From the NCBI RefSeq assembly GCF_902506145.1, contig NZ_LR733520.1:2339476-2403475 (forward strand): 64,000 bases of DNA, written 5' to 3'. The stretch is from Burkholderia sp. 8Y. Lineage in GTDB: Bacteria > Pseudomonadota > Gammaproteobacteria > Burkholderiales > Burkholderiaceae. Below the pieces are notes generated by a model, which saw only the letters and a list, made by a program, of their open reading frames with translations, ran no database searches and was not told the DNA's origin. Every line of letters starts with the position of its first letter. Positions within the stretch are counted from its first letter, which is position 1. Position numbers and translations under genes: made by a program. Shown here piece by piece: positions 43,970 through 54,731 of the stretch.

Positions 43970-44560
43970 ATTGGGCGACGCCATGAGAGCCGCGCTCTGC
44001 AGCCAGCTTTGCGCGTCGATGTGTGAATCGCGGACAAGCGGCACGTTGATCCTTCGTCGCGGCTGCCCCGGACGCGACGCGTGGCGTCGAGCGTGCTTGG
44101 AACAACGAAAGCGTTGGCCGGCGACCACCATCGATCGACTGGTAGGCGCAGGCACGCGTCGATGTCTCAACCGCGCAAGCGGCGAGTTCATCTGGCGTCG
44201 CGACCGCCCGGACGCGCCGCATGACGCCGAGCGAACTCGGAGCTACCAGACCTTGGCCGCGACGATCACCGATTCACCCGCCGAAGCCGCCCGGATGCGC
44301 CGCATGACAGCGCGCATGCTCCGAGCAGCGGAAACGCTGGCTAGCAACGACTACCGATTCGCTCGCGCGCTTACGGCGTCGACATATAAAACGCGCGCAC
44401 GCGCCACGCTCATCTGGCGTCGCGGCCGCTTGGACGTGCCGCGTGACGACGCGCATGCTCCGCGCAGCAGAAACGCTGCCCCGCGACGACGATCGATTCG
44501 CTGGTTGGCGTATGCACGCCGCACTGCACGCAGCGCACAAGCGGATCGGCGAGCCGTGGC
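43970..44560 (-). repeat. Decayed tandem copies of the PP0621-like gene 3' end
   Basis: The native gene end (44410-44560) is followed on the minus strand by about four broken copies. The homologous core, GCGCATGCTCC in the native copy (44451), recurs at 44312, 44229 and 44089, with a weaker trace near 43987; intervals are 139, 83 and 140 bp. Translated, the copies still show VVASQRFRCSEHARCH and VVAGQRFRCSKHARRH against native VVAGQRFCCAEHARRH. The gene-end junction TCATCTGGCGTCGCG is found at 44410 and again at 44187. Confidence 0.82.
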
Positions 44561-44730
44561 GCATCGCGGCGTGCGGCACCGCTGCGGGCGCCCGCTCCGC
44601 TCGCGGTCGCGGAAGCGCCGTTCGGCGCCGAACGCGTTCCCGCCTGCCCACGCTCATTCGCGCGGCGCAGCTTCTTGAGCAGCCATTGCGTGACGAAGAA
44701 GAGAACGATCAGAACAAGGAAATTTCGCAT
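44410..44730 (-). CDS. PP0621-family small membrane-anchored zinc-site protein
   Basis: The 106-residue protein has one N-terminal membrane helix (MRNFLVLIVLFFVTQWLL), a basic, Ala/Gly/Ser-rich linker (about 19-62) and a C-terminal Cys/His site: VRCVQCGVHTPTSESIVVAG then RFCCAEHARRH. The pattern matches the PP0621 family of unknown function found next to the cytochrome c assembly-like gene in betaproteobacteria. It starts 24 nt after that gene. The 3' third has been copied several times downstream. Confidence 0.85.
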   Translation of the reverse strand: MRNFLVLIVLFFVTQWLLKKLRRANERGQAGTRSAPNGASATASGAGARSGAARRDAPRLADPLVRCVQCGVHTPTSESIVVAGQRFCCAEHARRHAARPSGRDAR

Positions 44731-44754
44731 CGGCTTGAAGAAGTAAAACCGCGT

Positions 44755-45669
44755 TCAGACGACCGCGCGATGCAGCAGCACTTCGAACACGAAGCGGCTC
44801 CCGACATACGCGAGCAGCAGCGCCACGAACGAAGCCAGCACCCAGCGCAGCGCGGCGCGTCCGCGCCAGCCGGAGATGCGGCGCGCGGTGAGCAGCGCGC
44901 CGAACATCAGCCAGGAAAGAATGGCGAAGACGGTCTTGTGATCGAAACGCAACGCCCGATCGACCAGTTGTTCGTTGAACGCGATGCCCGAGACGAGCGT
45001 GAGCGTCAGCAGCACGAAGCCCGCGCCGATCAGGCGGAACAGCAGCTTCTCGAGCGTGAGCAGCGGCGGCAAGGTGTCGAGCCAGCTCGCGAGCCAGCCG
45101 TTGTTGCCCGTGTGACGCATCGCGAGGCCGCGCATGCGCTGAAGGCGCCGCTCGAGCAGCAGCATCAGCACGGCGTGCAGCGCGGCAATCGCGAAGAGCC
45201 CGTACGCGATGTTGGCGATCAGGAAATGCAGCTTAAACATCGGCGCGGCGGAATACGACAGCACACGCACACCGCCGAACGCGAGCGGCAACAGCGAAGC
45301 GACACAGGCGAGCGGCAGCACGAGCAAGCGCAGGCCGTCCAGCGGAAAGAAGAAGCTCTCGATCCAGTAGATGCCCGCACCGAGCCAGAACATCGCGGAC
45401 AAGGCGAACGCGAAGCCGAAGATCATCGCGTTCTGCGGGAAGATGGTCGTGTGCAGCAGAACGCCGTGCACGACCAACGCTATTAATAATAGAGCGCGCC
45501 CCACGCCGCTCATGCCGGATGCCTTCGATGGAGCCGCCGGCGCCGCCGCTATGCCCGAAGGCACGCCCGCCAGGACCGGCTCCACGGCCGTGTGGCGATG
45601 CGCGCGCCAGCCTGCCACGGCCAGTCCGCCGTACAGAAACGCAGTGAGGGCATACAGTACAATATCCAT
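44755..45669 (-). CDS. Cytochrome c assembly-like membrane protein (YpjD/CcsA type)
   Basis: The 304-residue integral membrane protein has about eight helices and the pattern of the CcmC/CcsA heme-handling family: a tryptophan-bearing stretch (FWLGAGIYWIESFFF), conserved histidines in MFKLHFLIANIAYGLFAIAALH and DHKTVFAILSWLMFGALL. E. coli YpjD is the closest well-known type. A part in heme or cytochrome c handling is inferred from the family only. It diverges from ffh by 120 bp and heads a two-gene unit with the PP0621-like gene. Confidence 0.87.
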   Translation of the reverse strand: MDIVLYALTAFLYGGLAVAGWRAHRHTAVEPVLAGVPSGIAAAPAAPSKASGMSGVGRALLLIALVVHGVLLHTTIFPQNAMIFGFAFALSAMFWLGAGIYWIESFFFPLDGLRLLVLPLACVASLLPLAFGGVRVLSYSAAPMFKLHFLIANIAYGLFAIAALHAVLMLLLERRLQRMRGLAMRHTGNNGWLASWLDTLPPLLTLEKLLFRLIGAGFVLLTLTLVSGIAFNEQLVDRALRFDHKTVFAILSWLMFGALLTARRISGWRGRAALRWVLASFVALLLAYVGSRFVFEVLLHRAVV

Positions 45670-45789
45670 GTTCGAAGTTTACACTAGGCCCCGAGCCCGC
45701 GACGTCTTCCCCCTTGCGCCAAAGTAGGGCGCATCGCCGCGAAACCGCCTGCACGTCGCCGGAACCAGGGCCGCATTCTCACATTCCCC

Positions 45790-47157
45790 ATGCTCGACAA
45801 CCTCACTCAACGGATGGCGCGCGTCGTCAAGACGCTGCGCGGCGAGGCCCGGCTCACCGAGGCCAACACGCAGGAAATGCTGCGCGAAGTGCGTCTCGCG
45901 CTGCTCGAAGCCGACGTGGCGCTGCCGGTCGTGCGCGAGTTCATCGCCAAGGTGAAGGAAAAGGCGCTCGGCGAAGAAGTCGTTTCGAGCCTGTCGCCGG
46001 GTCAGGCGCTCGTCGGCGTCGTGCAGCGCGAGTTGACCGCCGTGATCGGCGGCGACTACGAAGGCAAGGCCGCCGAGCTGAATCTCGCGGTCACGCCGCC
46101 TGCCGTGATCCTCATGGCCGGCTTGCAGGGCGCGGGTAAAACCACGACGACCGGCAAGCTCGCGAAGCTGCTGCGCGAGAAGCAGAAAAAGAAGGTGCTG
46201 ACGGTTTCCGTCGACGTCTACCGCCCCGCCGCCATCCGCCAGCTGCAAACGGTGACGGAACAGGTCGGCGCGGACTTCTTCCCGTCGCAGCCGGATCAGA
46301 AGCCTGCGGACATCGCACGCGCGGCGATCGACTGGGCGAAGCGTCACTATCACGACGTTGTAATCGTCGATACGGCCGGCCGCCTCGGCATCGACGAAGC
46401 GATGATGAACGAGATCACCGAGCTGCACGCGCTGCTCAAGCCCGCCGAAACGCTCTTCGTCGTCGATGCGATGCTCGGTCAGGACGCCGTGAACACCGCG
46501 AAGGCGTTCAACGACGCGCTGCCGCTCACGGGCGTGGTGCTCACGAAGCTCGACGGCGATTCGCGCGGCGGCGCGGCGCTCTCCGTGCGGCACGTCACCG
46601 GCAAGCCGATCAAGTTCGTCGGCGTCGCGGAAAAGCTCGACGGCCTCGAAGTGTTCCACCCGGATCGCATGGCGAACCGCATTCTCGGCATGGGCGACAT
46701 TCTCGCGCTCGTCGAGGAAGCACAGCGCGGCGTCGATACCCAAGCCGCGCAGAAGCTCGCCGACAAGGTCAAGAAAGGCGGCGACTTCGACCTGAACGAC
46801 TTCAAGGCGCAGCTCTCGCAGATGAAGAAGATGGGCGGGCTGTCGTCGCTGATGGACAAGCTGCCCGCGCAATTCCAGCAGGCGGCGCAAGGCGCGGACA
46901 TGAATAACGCCGAAAAGCAGATGCGCCGCATGGAAGGCATCATCAATTCCATGACGCTTCAGGAGCGCGCGAAGCCGGAACTGATCAAGGCCGCGCGCAA
47001 GCGCCGCATCGCCGCGGGTGCGGGCGTGCACGTGCAGGAAGTCAACCGCATGCTGAATCAGTACGAGCAGATGCGCGGCATGATGAAGAAGCTCAAAGGC
47101 GGCAATCTGCAAAAGATGATGCGCGGCATGAAAGGCATGATGCCGGGCATGCGCTGA
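45790..47157 (+). CDS. ffh: Signal recognition particle protein
   Basis: Ffh binds 4.5S RNA and the signal sequences of nascent inner-membrane proteins and brings them to FtsY. The 455-residue protein has the N domain, a GTPase domain with GLQGAGKTTTTGKLAKLL, VDVYRPAAIRQLQ, DTAGRLGIDEAMMNEI and TKLDGDSRGGAALS, and a Met-rich M domain at the C-terminus (QMKKMGGLSSLMDKLP, MRGMMKKLKGGN, ending MMPGMR). The length is that of the family. Confidence 0.97.
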   Translation: MLDNLTQRMARVVKTLRGEARLTEANTQEMLREVRLALLEADVALPVVREFIAKVKEKALGEEVVSSLSPGQALVGVVQRELTAVIGGDYEGKAAELNLAVTPPAVILMAGLQGAGKTTTTGKLAKLLREKQKKKVLTVSVDVYRPAAIRQLQTVTEQVGADFFPSQPDQKPADIARAAIDWAKRHYHDVVIVDTAGRLGIDEAMMNEITELHALLKPAETLFVVDAMLGQDAVNTAKAFNDALPLTGVVLTKLDGDSRGGAALSVRHVTGKPIKFVGVAEKLDGLEVFHPDRMANRILGMGDILALVEEAQRGVDTQAAQKLADKVKKGGDFDLNDFKAQLSQMKKMGGLSSLMDKLPAQFQQAAQGADMNNAEKQMRRMEGIINSMTLQERAKPELIKAARKRRIAAGAGVHVQEVNRMLNQYEQMRGMMKKLKGGNLQKMMRGMKGMMPGMR

Positions 47158-47171
47158 TCCCCTCGACACTG

Positions 47172-47216
47172 AACCCGCGTTTTCTTTCGCCTCGACGGGA
47201 AGGAACGCGGGTTTAT
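47172..47216 (+). terminator. Possible terminator of ffh
   Basis: AACCCGCGTT and AACGCGGGTT form a 10 bp stem with a long (22 nt) loop, ending in GTTTATC. The loop is long and the T-run weak, so this is moderate evidence. Confidence 0.5.
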
Positions 47217-47271
47217 CATAGGCGCACGCCGCCTTTTTTCCCCCACTGAAAGTCGTCTCCCGCCTGCCTCT

Positions 47272-47823
47272 ATGAATCGCGAAGAAGCTCTCCACATTTT
47301 CAGCCACTCCGAAGAGATCGTCAGCGCCGATCAGGTCGACGCGTCGATCCAACGCATGGCTGCGGACATCAAGGCCGCGACGCAGGACGACTTTCCGTTG
47401 CTGCTGTCCGTCATGGGCGGCGCGGCCGTGTTCACCGGCATGCTCCTGCCGCACCTGGATTTCCCGCTCGAATTCGACTACATCCATTTGACGCGCTATC
47501 GCAACGCCATCAAGGGCGGCAGCGAAATGCAGTGGCGCGTCGCGCCGGCCGAATCGGTGAAGGATCGCGTGGTGCTCGTGCTCGACGACATTCTCGACGA
47601 AGGCGAAACCATGGCCGCCATCCGCGATCGCATCATGGCGATGGGCGCGAAGCAGTTTCTGTCGGCGGTGCTGTGCGAGAAGATCATTCCGAAGGCGAAG
47701 CCGCTGCGTCCGGATTTCTGCGGCTTCGAGGTGCCGGACCGCTACGTGTTCGGCTGCGGGATGGATGCCAGAGGTTACTGGCGGAATCTGCCGACTATCC
47801 GGGCGTTGACGGAAGGGGCGTGA
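47272..47823 (+). CDS. Hypoxanthine-guanine phosphoribosyltransferase
   Basis: The 183-residue protein is a type I phosphoribosyltransferase with the PRPP loop VLVLDDILDEGETMAAI (about 101-117), the purine-side flank FDYIHLTRYRN and the C-terminal YVFGCGMDARGYWRNLP. It matches the betaproteobacterial proteins called hypoxanthine-guanine phosphoribosyltransferase, which salvage purine bases to nucleotides. Base preference cannot be read from the sequence. Confidence 0.88.
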   Translation: MNREEALHIFSHSEEIVSADQVDASIQRMAADIKAATQDDFPLLLSVMGGAAVFTGMLLPHLDFPLEFDYIHLTRYRNAIKGGSEMQWRVAPAESVKDRVVLVLDDILDEGETMAAIRDRIMAMGAKQFLSAVLCEKIIPKAKPLRPDFCGFEVPDRYVFGCGMDARGYWRNLPTIRALTEGA

Positions 47824-47846
47824 TCGCTCGCACGCGCGACAGGACA

Positions 47847-47872
47847 AAAAAAGCGGCCTCGGCCGCTTTTTT
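47847..47872. terminator. Bidirectional terminator between the phosphoribosyltransferase gene and marC
   Basis: An 11 bp stem AAAAAAGCGGC / GCCGCTTTTTT with loop CTCG directly abuts the marC stop codon (47872-47874) and serves both convergent genes. Confidence 0.9.
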
Positions 47873-48471
47873 CACAACTGATGCACGAACGCGCGTATTC
47901 CCGTGAGAATCATCTCGACGGAAATCGCGACAAGCACGAGTCCCATCAACCGCTCGAACGCCGTGACCGCGCGCTCGCCGAGCCATTGCTGAATCTTCTC
48001 GGCGAGAATCAGCACGACCGCGCAGACGACCATCGTCACCGTGAGCGCGCCGATCCATTCGAACATCTTTCCCGGCGCCTGCGATGTCAGCAGCATCACG
48101 GTCGCAAGCGCGGAGGGGCCCGCGAGCGCGGGAATCGCGAGCGGCACGATCAGAGGCTCGCCGCCGCGCGTGTCGCCACCCATCGGGCCATCGGGATGCG
48201 GGAAGATCATCCTCAGCGCAATCAAAAACAGCACGATTCCACCGCCGATGCGCAGCGACACATCGGTGAGGTTCATCGCGCGCAGGAAGCGGTCGCCGGC
48301 CAGCATGAAGATAAGCAGAATGCCGAACGCGATCGCCACCTCGCGCAGAATCACCACGCGGCGCCGCTCGGTCGCGACACCGCGCAGCGCGTTGATGAAA
48401 ATCGGAATGTTGCCGAGCGGATCGGTAATCAGAAGCAGAAGGATCGTCGCCGACAGGAAGTTGTACTGCAT
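47872..48471 (-). CDS. MarC-family integral membrane protein
   Basis: The 199-residue protein has six hydrophobic helices and the MarC-family pattern: LLLITDPLGNIPIFINALRG near the start, RIGGGIVLFLIALRMIF, and LAIPALAGPSALATVMLL. The family was once thought to give antibiotic resistance, but its role is unsettled. Its start is one base away from the proS stop codon, so it is probably translated after proS. Confidence 0.9.
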   Translation of the reverse strand: MQYNFLSATILLLLITDPLGNIPIFINALRGVATERRRVVILREVAIAFGILLIFMLAGDRFLRAMNLTDVSLRIGGGIVLFLIALRMIFPHPDGPMGGDTRGGEPLIVPLAIPALAGPSALATVMLLTSQAPGKMFEWIGALTVTMVVCAVVLILAEKIQQWLGERAVTAFERLMGLVLVAISVEMILTGIRAFVHQL

Positions 48472-50208
48472 TTACTTCCCGAGCGCGGCCCGGACCTTCG
48501 CCGTCACGACGCCCGCCGCCTCTTCCACCGGCAGCAGCGTGGCTTCGGCGTCGCGGCGTGCCTGATATTCGAGCTTGCCTTCCTTGAGCCCGCGATCGCC
48601 GATGACGATCCGATGCGGCACGCCGATCAGTTCCCAGTCCGCGAACATCACGCCGGGACGCTCGCCGCGATCGTCGAGAATCACGTCGATGCCCGCGTCC
48701 TGCAGCGTCGCGTACAGCTTGTCGGCCTGCTCGCGCACAGCGTCGCTGCGGTCGTAGCCCATCGGACAGATCACGACTTCGAACGGCGCAATGGCTTCCG
48801 GCCAGATGATGCCCTTGTCGTCGAAATTCTGTTCGATGGCCGCGCCCAGCACGCGTGTCACGCCGATGCCGTAGCAGCCCATCTGCATCGGCGCGGGCTT
48901 GCCGTTTTCATCGAGGAACGTGGCGCCCATTGAATCGGAGTACTTCGTGCCGAGCTGGAACACGTGCCCCACTTCGATGCCGCGGCAGATTTCGAGCGTG
49001 CCTCGGCCATCCGGCGAGGGATCGCCCGCGACCACGTTACGGATATCCGCGACGTCCGGCTCGGGCAGATCGCGGCCCCAATTCACGCCCGTGGTGTGAT
49101 AGTCCGCTTCGTTGGTGCCGACGACGAAATCGCTCATGTTCGCGACCGTGCGATCCGCGATCACGCGCACCGGCTTTTTGGTGCCGATGGGACCGAGATA
49201 GCCCGGCGGCGTGCCGAACCATTCGACGATCTCGGCTTCCGTCGCGAAGCGATAACCCTTGAGGCCCGGCAGCTTGCTCACCTTGATGTCGTTCAGCGAA
49301 TGATCGCCGCGCAGCATCAGGAGCCAAATGGTCGGCTCGGCGCCTTCGTTGTCGGTCGCGAGGATGATCGACTTGATCGTGCGTTCCAGCGGGATGTTCA
49401 GGAATTCGGCGACCGCTTCGCACTTCGCCATGCCGGGCGTCGGCGTCTTTTTCATCTCCTCGGCAGGAGCGGCGCGCGCGGCGATCAGCGGCAACGCGTC
49501 GGCGGCTTCCACGTTGGCCGCGAAGTCGGAACTCGGGCAATAGGCGATGTCGTCTTCGCCCGTTTCCGCGATGACGTGAAATTCGTGCGAGCCGCTGCCG
49601 CCGATCGAGCCGTTGTCCGCCGCGACCGCGCGGAACTCCAGCCCGATGCGCGTGAAGATACGCACGTACGCGTCGTACATCTTCCTGTACGACTCGGCGA
49701 GGCCGGCTACGTCCTTATCGAAGGAATAGGCGTCCTTCATGATGAACTCGCGGCCGCGCATCACGCCGAAGCGCGGACGAATCTCGTCGCGGAACTTCGT
49801 CTGTATCTGATAGAAGTTGACCGGCAACTGGCGATAGCTCTTGATTTCGCGCCGCGCGATGTCCGTGACGACTTCCTCGTGCGTCGGTCCGACGACGAAA
49901 TCGCGTTCGTGACGGTCCTTGATGCGCAACAGCTCGGGGCCGTACTGTTCCCAGCGTCCCGATTCCTGCCACAACTCGGCCGGCTGCACGGCGGGCATGA
50001 GCAGTTCGAGCGCGCCCGCACGATTCATTTCTTCACGCACGATGGCTTCGACCTTGCGAATGGAGCGCAGGCCAATTGGCAGGTAATCGTAGATACCGCC
50101 CGCGACGCGGCGAATCATGCCGGCGCGCATCATCAGCTTGTGGCTGACGATCTCGGCGTCGGCGGGAGCTTCCTTCAGGGTGCCGATGAAGAAACGGGAT
50201 GCTTTCAT
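48472..50208 (-). CDS. proS: Prolyl-tRNA synthetase (bacterial type with editing domain)
   Basis: ProS charges tRNA-Pro. The 578-residue class II synthetase has motif 1 ([19 protein letters not shown]), motif 2 ([25 protein letters not shown]), the INS editing domain between (about 235-400, including [11 protein letters not shown] near its end) and motif 3 ([18 protein letters not shown]). An anticodon-binding domain closes the protein. The length fits the bacterial editing form. A tRNA-Pro gene lies 6 kb away at 56311. Confidence 0.96.
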   Translation of the reverse strand: MKASRFFIGTLKEAPADAEIVSHKLMMRAGMIRRVAGGIYDYLPIGLRSIRKVEAIVREEMNRAGALELLMPAVQPAELWQESGRWEQYGPELLRIKDRHERDFVVGPTHEEVVTDIARREIKSYRQLPVNFYQIQTKFRDEIRPRFGVMRGREFIMKDAYSFDKDVAGLAESYRKMYDAYVRIFTRIGLEFRAVAADNGSIGGSGSHEFHVIAETGEDDIAYCPSSDFAANVEAADALPLIAARAAPAEEMKKTPTPGMAKCEAVAEFLNIPLERTIKSIILATDNEGAEPTIWLLMLRGDHSLNDIKVSKLPGLKGYRFATEAEIVEWFGTPPGYLGPIGTKKPVRVIADRTVANMSDFVVGTNEADYHTTGVNWGRDLPEPDVADIRNVVAGDPSPDGRGTLEICRGIEVGHVFQLGTKYSDSMGATFLDENGKPAPMQMGCYGIGVTRVLGAAIEQNFDDKGIIWPEAIAPFEVVICPMGYDRSDAVREQADKLYATLQDAGIDVILDDRGERPGVMFADWELIGVPHRIVIGDRGLKEGKLEYQARRDAEATLLPVEEAAGVVTAKVRAALGK

Positions 50209-50523
50209 TCAGAAATTTTCCAAAAGCGGCGCGCGCCCACGAAACCATGTGGTTGAAGGCTGGCGAAACGGGTGAACGACGAAACGGGCGACGGCTCTGC
50301 ACGAGGCCGGAGCTGGACGCTTACGCGCCCACTGCGGCCGACCGCCCTGCATGGAGCCGGAAAAGAAGATTCTGCCGACTTCCGGGTTGCCTGGCAAAGA
50401 TTCCTTGCATGGAGGCGCACCGCGAGCCGGGAAATTAGGGCTCCGACACGGGTTGGAACGGATGCGCCGGGGCCGTTATCTGTTTATAATCAAAGCAATT
50501 TTAAAGGATTCGAAGGTGGTTGT
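50209..50523. other. Divergent region between proS and rppH
   Basis: The 315 bases hold a TATAAT (50485-50490) 34 bp before the rppH start, a likely -10 box; no good -35 is visible. TTGCATGGAGGC/CTGCATGGAGCC occurs twice, about 60 bp apart (near 50347 and 50405). I see no gene. The frame open from 50272 into rppH is not supported by a ribosome site or family match. Confidence 0.45.
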
Positions 50524-51174
50524 ATGCTGGATCGTGAAGGCTTTCGCCCGAACGTCGGCATCATCCTCTTGAACGCGCGCAACGAAGTGTTTTGGGGCAA
50601 GCGGCTGCGTGAACATTCCTGGCAGTTTCCGCAAGGGGGTATCAAATACGGCGAAACCCCCGTGCAAGCAATGTATCGGGAGTTACACGAAGAAACCGGC
50701 CTGCTTCCTGAGCACGTGAAAGTTGTCGGTCGCACGCGCGACTGGCTGCGTTATGAGGTGCCGGATAAGTTCATCAAGCGCGAAGTGCGCGGTCATTATC
50801 GCGGTCAGAAACAAATCTGGTTTCTGCTGCGCATGGTTGGGCGCGACTGCGACATTTGCCTGCGCGCGACGGACCATCCGGAGTTCGATGCCTGGCGCTG
50901 GAACGAATACTGGGTTCCGCTCGACGCGGTGATCGAGTTCAAGCGCGACGTTTATCAACTGGCTCTCACCGAGCTATCCCGCTTTCTGCGGCGAACCAAC
51001 GCTCGCGGCGAACGCGGTGAGCGCGCCGCGCATCATGGGCCGCGTTATCCGCGCGTCATTCAGACGATGACGATCGAGACACCTGCCGTAACCGCCGCCG
51101 GCGCCGCGGTTCAGGCAGAATGTACGGTCAGCGAAGAAGTGCGGATCATCGCGCGGCGTTCGTCGTGCGACTGA
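50524..51174 (+). CDS. rppH: RNA pyrophosphohydrolase
   Basis: RppH removes pyrophosphate from the 5' end of mRNA and so starts RNase E-dependent decay. The 216-residue protein begins [20 protein letters not shown] and has the Nudix box at 38-60 ([20 protein letters not shown]). The catalytic core ends near residue 160 ([14 protein letters not shown]). A C-terminal extension of about 50 residues, Arg/Ala-rich, is typical for this group and absent from E. coli. ATG 50524 has AAGGTGG upstream. Confidence 0.94.
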   Translation: MLDREGFRPNVGIILLNARNEVFWGKRLREHSWQFPQGGIKYGETPVQAMYRELHEETGLLPEHVKVVGRTRDWLRYEVPDKFIKREVRGHYRGQKQIWFLLRMVGRDCDICLRATDHPEFDAWRWNEYWVPLDAVIEFKRDVYQLALTELSRFLRRTNARGERGERAAHHGPRYPRVIQTMTIETPAVTAAGAAVQAECTVSEEVRIIARRSSCD

Positions 51175-51315
51175 CTTCGCGTTCGGTCTTGCCATCGAGC
51201 GCGGCGGTTCTTCGTTCATTCTGACACTCGGCACGTTTGTGAGCCCGGCGCGGCGAGCACTGCTCGCCGCGCCGGGCGTTCGCCGTCCGCGCATCCGTTA
51301 TTCGGGAACATCGAA

Positions 51316-51876
51316 TTGAAAGTCATCGTCTCATCCGCGGTACTCGTCGCCATGCTCGCCGCGCTCGCCGGCTGTTCCAGTTCCAAAGCTCCGTCGAATC
51401 AGGACGACGGCGTGTTCACCTATCTGCTCGACCGCAAGACGGAATGGGTCGAGAACAAAGTCGATACGCTGCCGCCGTTGCCGCAGGCGTCGAACCTGCT
51501 GCCGTTCAACGTTTCGGAGAACACACCGCTGACCTTCGCGGTCGACAAGAGCTCGCTCACCGTCGGCAATGACGGCGTCGTGCGTTACGTCGTCGTCGCG
51601 ACGAGCCCGAGCGGCGCGCGCAACGTCAACTACGAAGGCATTCGCTGCGACACGTACGAGTGGCGCCGCTACGCGAGCATCAACGAAGACGGCACCGGCT
51701 GGGACCGCAATGTCGCGTTCGACTTCCGGCGCATCGAGAACGGCGAACTGAACGCGTATCAGGCTGCGCTGTATCAGGACTACTTCTGCACGAGCAAACT
51801 GCCTGTGGGCGACGCGAAGCAGATCGTCAACAACATTCAGTACGAGCGCACGCAACGGTCCATCAACCTGCGCTGA
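51316..51876 (+). CDS. CNP1-like lipoprotein
   Basis: The 186-residue protein has a lipoprotein signal (MLAALAGCSSSK, Cys20) and the CNP1-like domain of unknown function, with PLPPLPQASNLLPF-type text, VGNDGVVRYVVVATSPSG, YEGIRCDTYEWRRYA and DYFCTSKLPV. The two cysteines of the mature part (in IRCDTYEW and DYFCTSK) may form a disulfide. I chose TTG 51316 since it starts the signal peptide; no ATG or GTG fits. It probably sits in the outer membrane. Confidence 0.82.
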   Translation: MKVIVSSAVLVAMLAALAGCSSSKAPSNQDDGVFTYLLDRKTEWVENKVDTLPPLPQASNLLPFNVSENTPLTFAVDKSSLTVGNDGVVRYVVVATSPSGARNVNYEGIRCDTYEWRRYASINEDGTGWDRNVAFDFRRIENGELNAYQAALYQDYFCTSKLPVGDAKQIVNNIQYERTQRSINLR

Positions 51877-51893
51877 TTGCGTTCGGGCAGTAG

Positions 51894-51927
51894 AAAGCCC
51901 GCTGACCTTTCAGTTCAGCGGGCTTTT
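51894..51927. terminator. Bidirectional terminator between the CNP1-like gene and proB
   Basis: The 12 bp stem AAAGCCCGCTGA / TCAGCGGGCTTT with a 9 nt loop lies between the two convergent genes. Confidence 0.88.
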
Positions 51928-51951
51928 CGCATTCGGCCGGACGAACGTGCC

Positions 51952-53070
51952 TCAGACAAGCACGAGATTGTCGCGATGGATGAGTTCCGGCTCCAGCATG
52001 TAGCCGAGCACCGCTTCGATTTCCGCGCTCGGCCGCCGATGAATCAGCCGTGCCTCCGAACTGCTGTAATTCGTGATGCCGCGCGCCACTTCCTGCCCGC
52101 GATCGTCGACGCACGCGATCACTTCCCCGCGAGCGAACGCACCCTTCACGTCGACGACGCCGATCGGCAGCAAGCTCTTGCCGTCGGCGGTTAGCTTCTG
52201 CACGGCGCCATTGTCGATGACGACGTGCCCGCGCACCTGCAAGTGATCCGCCATCCACTGCTTGCGCGCCGCCATGCGTGCGGTGCGCGCGACGAGTTGC
52301 GTGCCGATCATCTCGCCGGACGCGAGGCGCGTGAGCACGTCGGCCTCCCGGCCGCTCGCGATCACGGTGTTCGCGCCGCTGTGCGCGGCGCGCTTGGCCG
52401 CGAGAATCTTCGTCAGCATGCCGCCCCGGCCGAGGCTGGATCCCGCGCCGCCGGCCATCGCTTCGAGTTCGGGCGTGCCGGCATCGGCCTGCTCGACGAG
52501 CGTCGCGTTCGGATCCTTGCGCGGATCGGCGGTGAAGAGACCGCGTTGGTCCGTGAGGATGACGAGCGCGTCGCCTTCGATCAGATTGGCGACGAGCGCG
52601 CCGAGCGTGTCGTTGTCGCCAAACTTGATTTCGTCGGTGATGACGGTGTCGTTCTCGTTGATGACGGGCACCGCGCCCAGACGCAGCAGCGTGAGCAGCG
52701 TGGAACGCGCGTTGAGATATCGCTCGCGGTCGGCAAGGTCGGCGTGCGTGAGAAGAATCTGCGCGGTGCGGATGCCGTGCGCGCCAAAGCTGCTCTCGTA
52801 GACCTGCGCGAGGCCCATTTGCCCGACGGCGGCGGCGGCCTGCAATTCGTCGATTTCGCGCGGCCGCTTGCTCCAGCCGAGCCGATGCACGCCTTCGGCA
52901 ATCGCACCGGAACTGACCAGCACGACTTCCTTGCCCTGCTCGCGCAGCGCCGCGATTTGCGCCGCCCACCGGGTGATGGCCGCGTGATCCAGTCCGCGCC
53001 CGTCGTTGGTGACGAGGCTGGACCCCACTTTCACTACGATTCGCTTCGCAGCGGCAATGACCGAACGCAT
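51952..53070 (-). CDS. proB: Glutamate 5-kinase
   Basis: ProB phosphorylates glutamate in the first step of proline synthesis and is normally inhibited by proline. The 372-residue protein has an amino acid kinase domain ([63 protein letters not shown]) and a C-terminal PUA domain ([20 protein letters not shown]). It is the next gene after obgE on the minus strand, 62 nt downstream. Confidence 0.96.
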   Translation of the reverse strand: MRSVIAAAKRIVVKVGSSLVTNDGRGLDHAAITRWAAQIAALREQGKEVVLVSSGAIAEGVHRLGWSKRPREIDELQAAAAVGQMGLAQVYESSFGAHGIRTAQILLTHADLADRERYLNARSTLLTLLRLGAVPVINENDTVITDEIKFGDNDTLGALVANLIEGDALVILTDQRGLFTADPRKDPNATLVEQADAGTPELEAMAGGAGSSLGRGGMLTKILAAKRAAHSGANTVIASGREADVLTRLASGEMIGTQLVARTARMAARKQWMADHLQVRGHVVIDNGAVQKLTADGKSLLPIGVVDVKGAFARGEVIACVDDRGQEVARGITNYSSSEARLIHRRPSAEIEAVLGYMLEPELIHRDNLVLV

Positions 53071-53132
53071 CGTGCGATTCTCTCCTCGGTGTTTCGGCCC
53101 GCGAGTGCAGGCGGCGTCGTTATCTGTCTTCG

Positions 53133-54332
<1,200 letters not shown>

Positions 54333-54377
54333 TCACTCATGTGCTTGAATCTTTCGGCGCCACTTTTCAGCGCGCAA

Positions 54378-54412
54378 AAAAAAGGCCCCGCGAACTTCGC
54401 GGGGCCTTTTTT
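54378..54412. terminator. Terminator between rpmA and obgE
   Basis: A 15 bp stem AAAAAAGGCCCCGCG / CGCGGGGCCTTTTTT with loop AACTT. It would end most rplU-rpmA transcripts about 30 bp after rpmA, so obgE needs readthrough or its own promoter. Confidence 0.9.
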
Positions 54413-54439
54413 GCGGTCCTGAAGCCCGTGCAGTAAACC

Positions 54440-54700
54440 TTACGCTGCCGGGACGACGACGACCGTGTGCTTCTTCGCTGCGCCCTTCGTCGTGAACTGG
54501 ACGTGGCCGTCGGTCAGCGCGAACAAGGTGTGATCCTTGCCGATGCCGACGTTCTCACCCGGGTGCATGCGCGTGCCGCGCTGGCGAACGATGATGCCGC
54601 CTGCATTGATTGCCTGGCCGCCGTAAACCTTCACGCCGAGGCGTTTCGATTCGGAATCGCGGCCGTTGCGGGAAGACCCGCCTGCTTTTTTGTGTGCCAT
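54440..54700 (-). CDS. rpmA: 50S ribosomal protein L27
   Basis: L27 reaches the peptidyl transferase centre with its N-terminus. The 86-residue protein starts [20 protein letters not shown] and shows [20 protein letters not shown] and [14 protein letters not shown], all typical. It is cotranscribed with rplU (31 nt gap). No N-terminal cleavage extension is present. Confidence 0.98.
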   Translation of the reverse strand: MAHKKAGGSSRNGRDSESKRLGVKVYGGQAINAGGIIVRQRGTRMHPGENVGIGKDHTLFALTDGHVQFTTKGAAKKHTVVVVPAA

Positions 54701-54731
54701 TTGCTATAGCTCCTTGACCGTTGCGCGACGC

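Noticed and set aside
43971-44678. 235-codon plus-strand frame across the PP0621-like repeats
   Set aside because: It is antisense to the PP0621-like gene and its decayed copies; its repeats follow from theirs.
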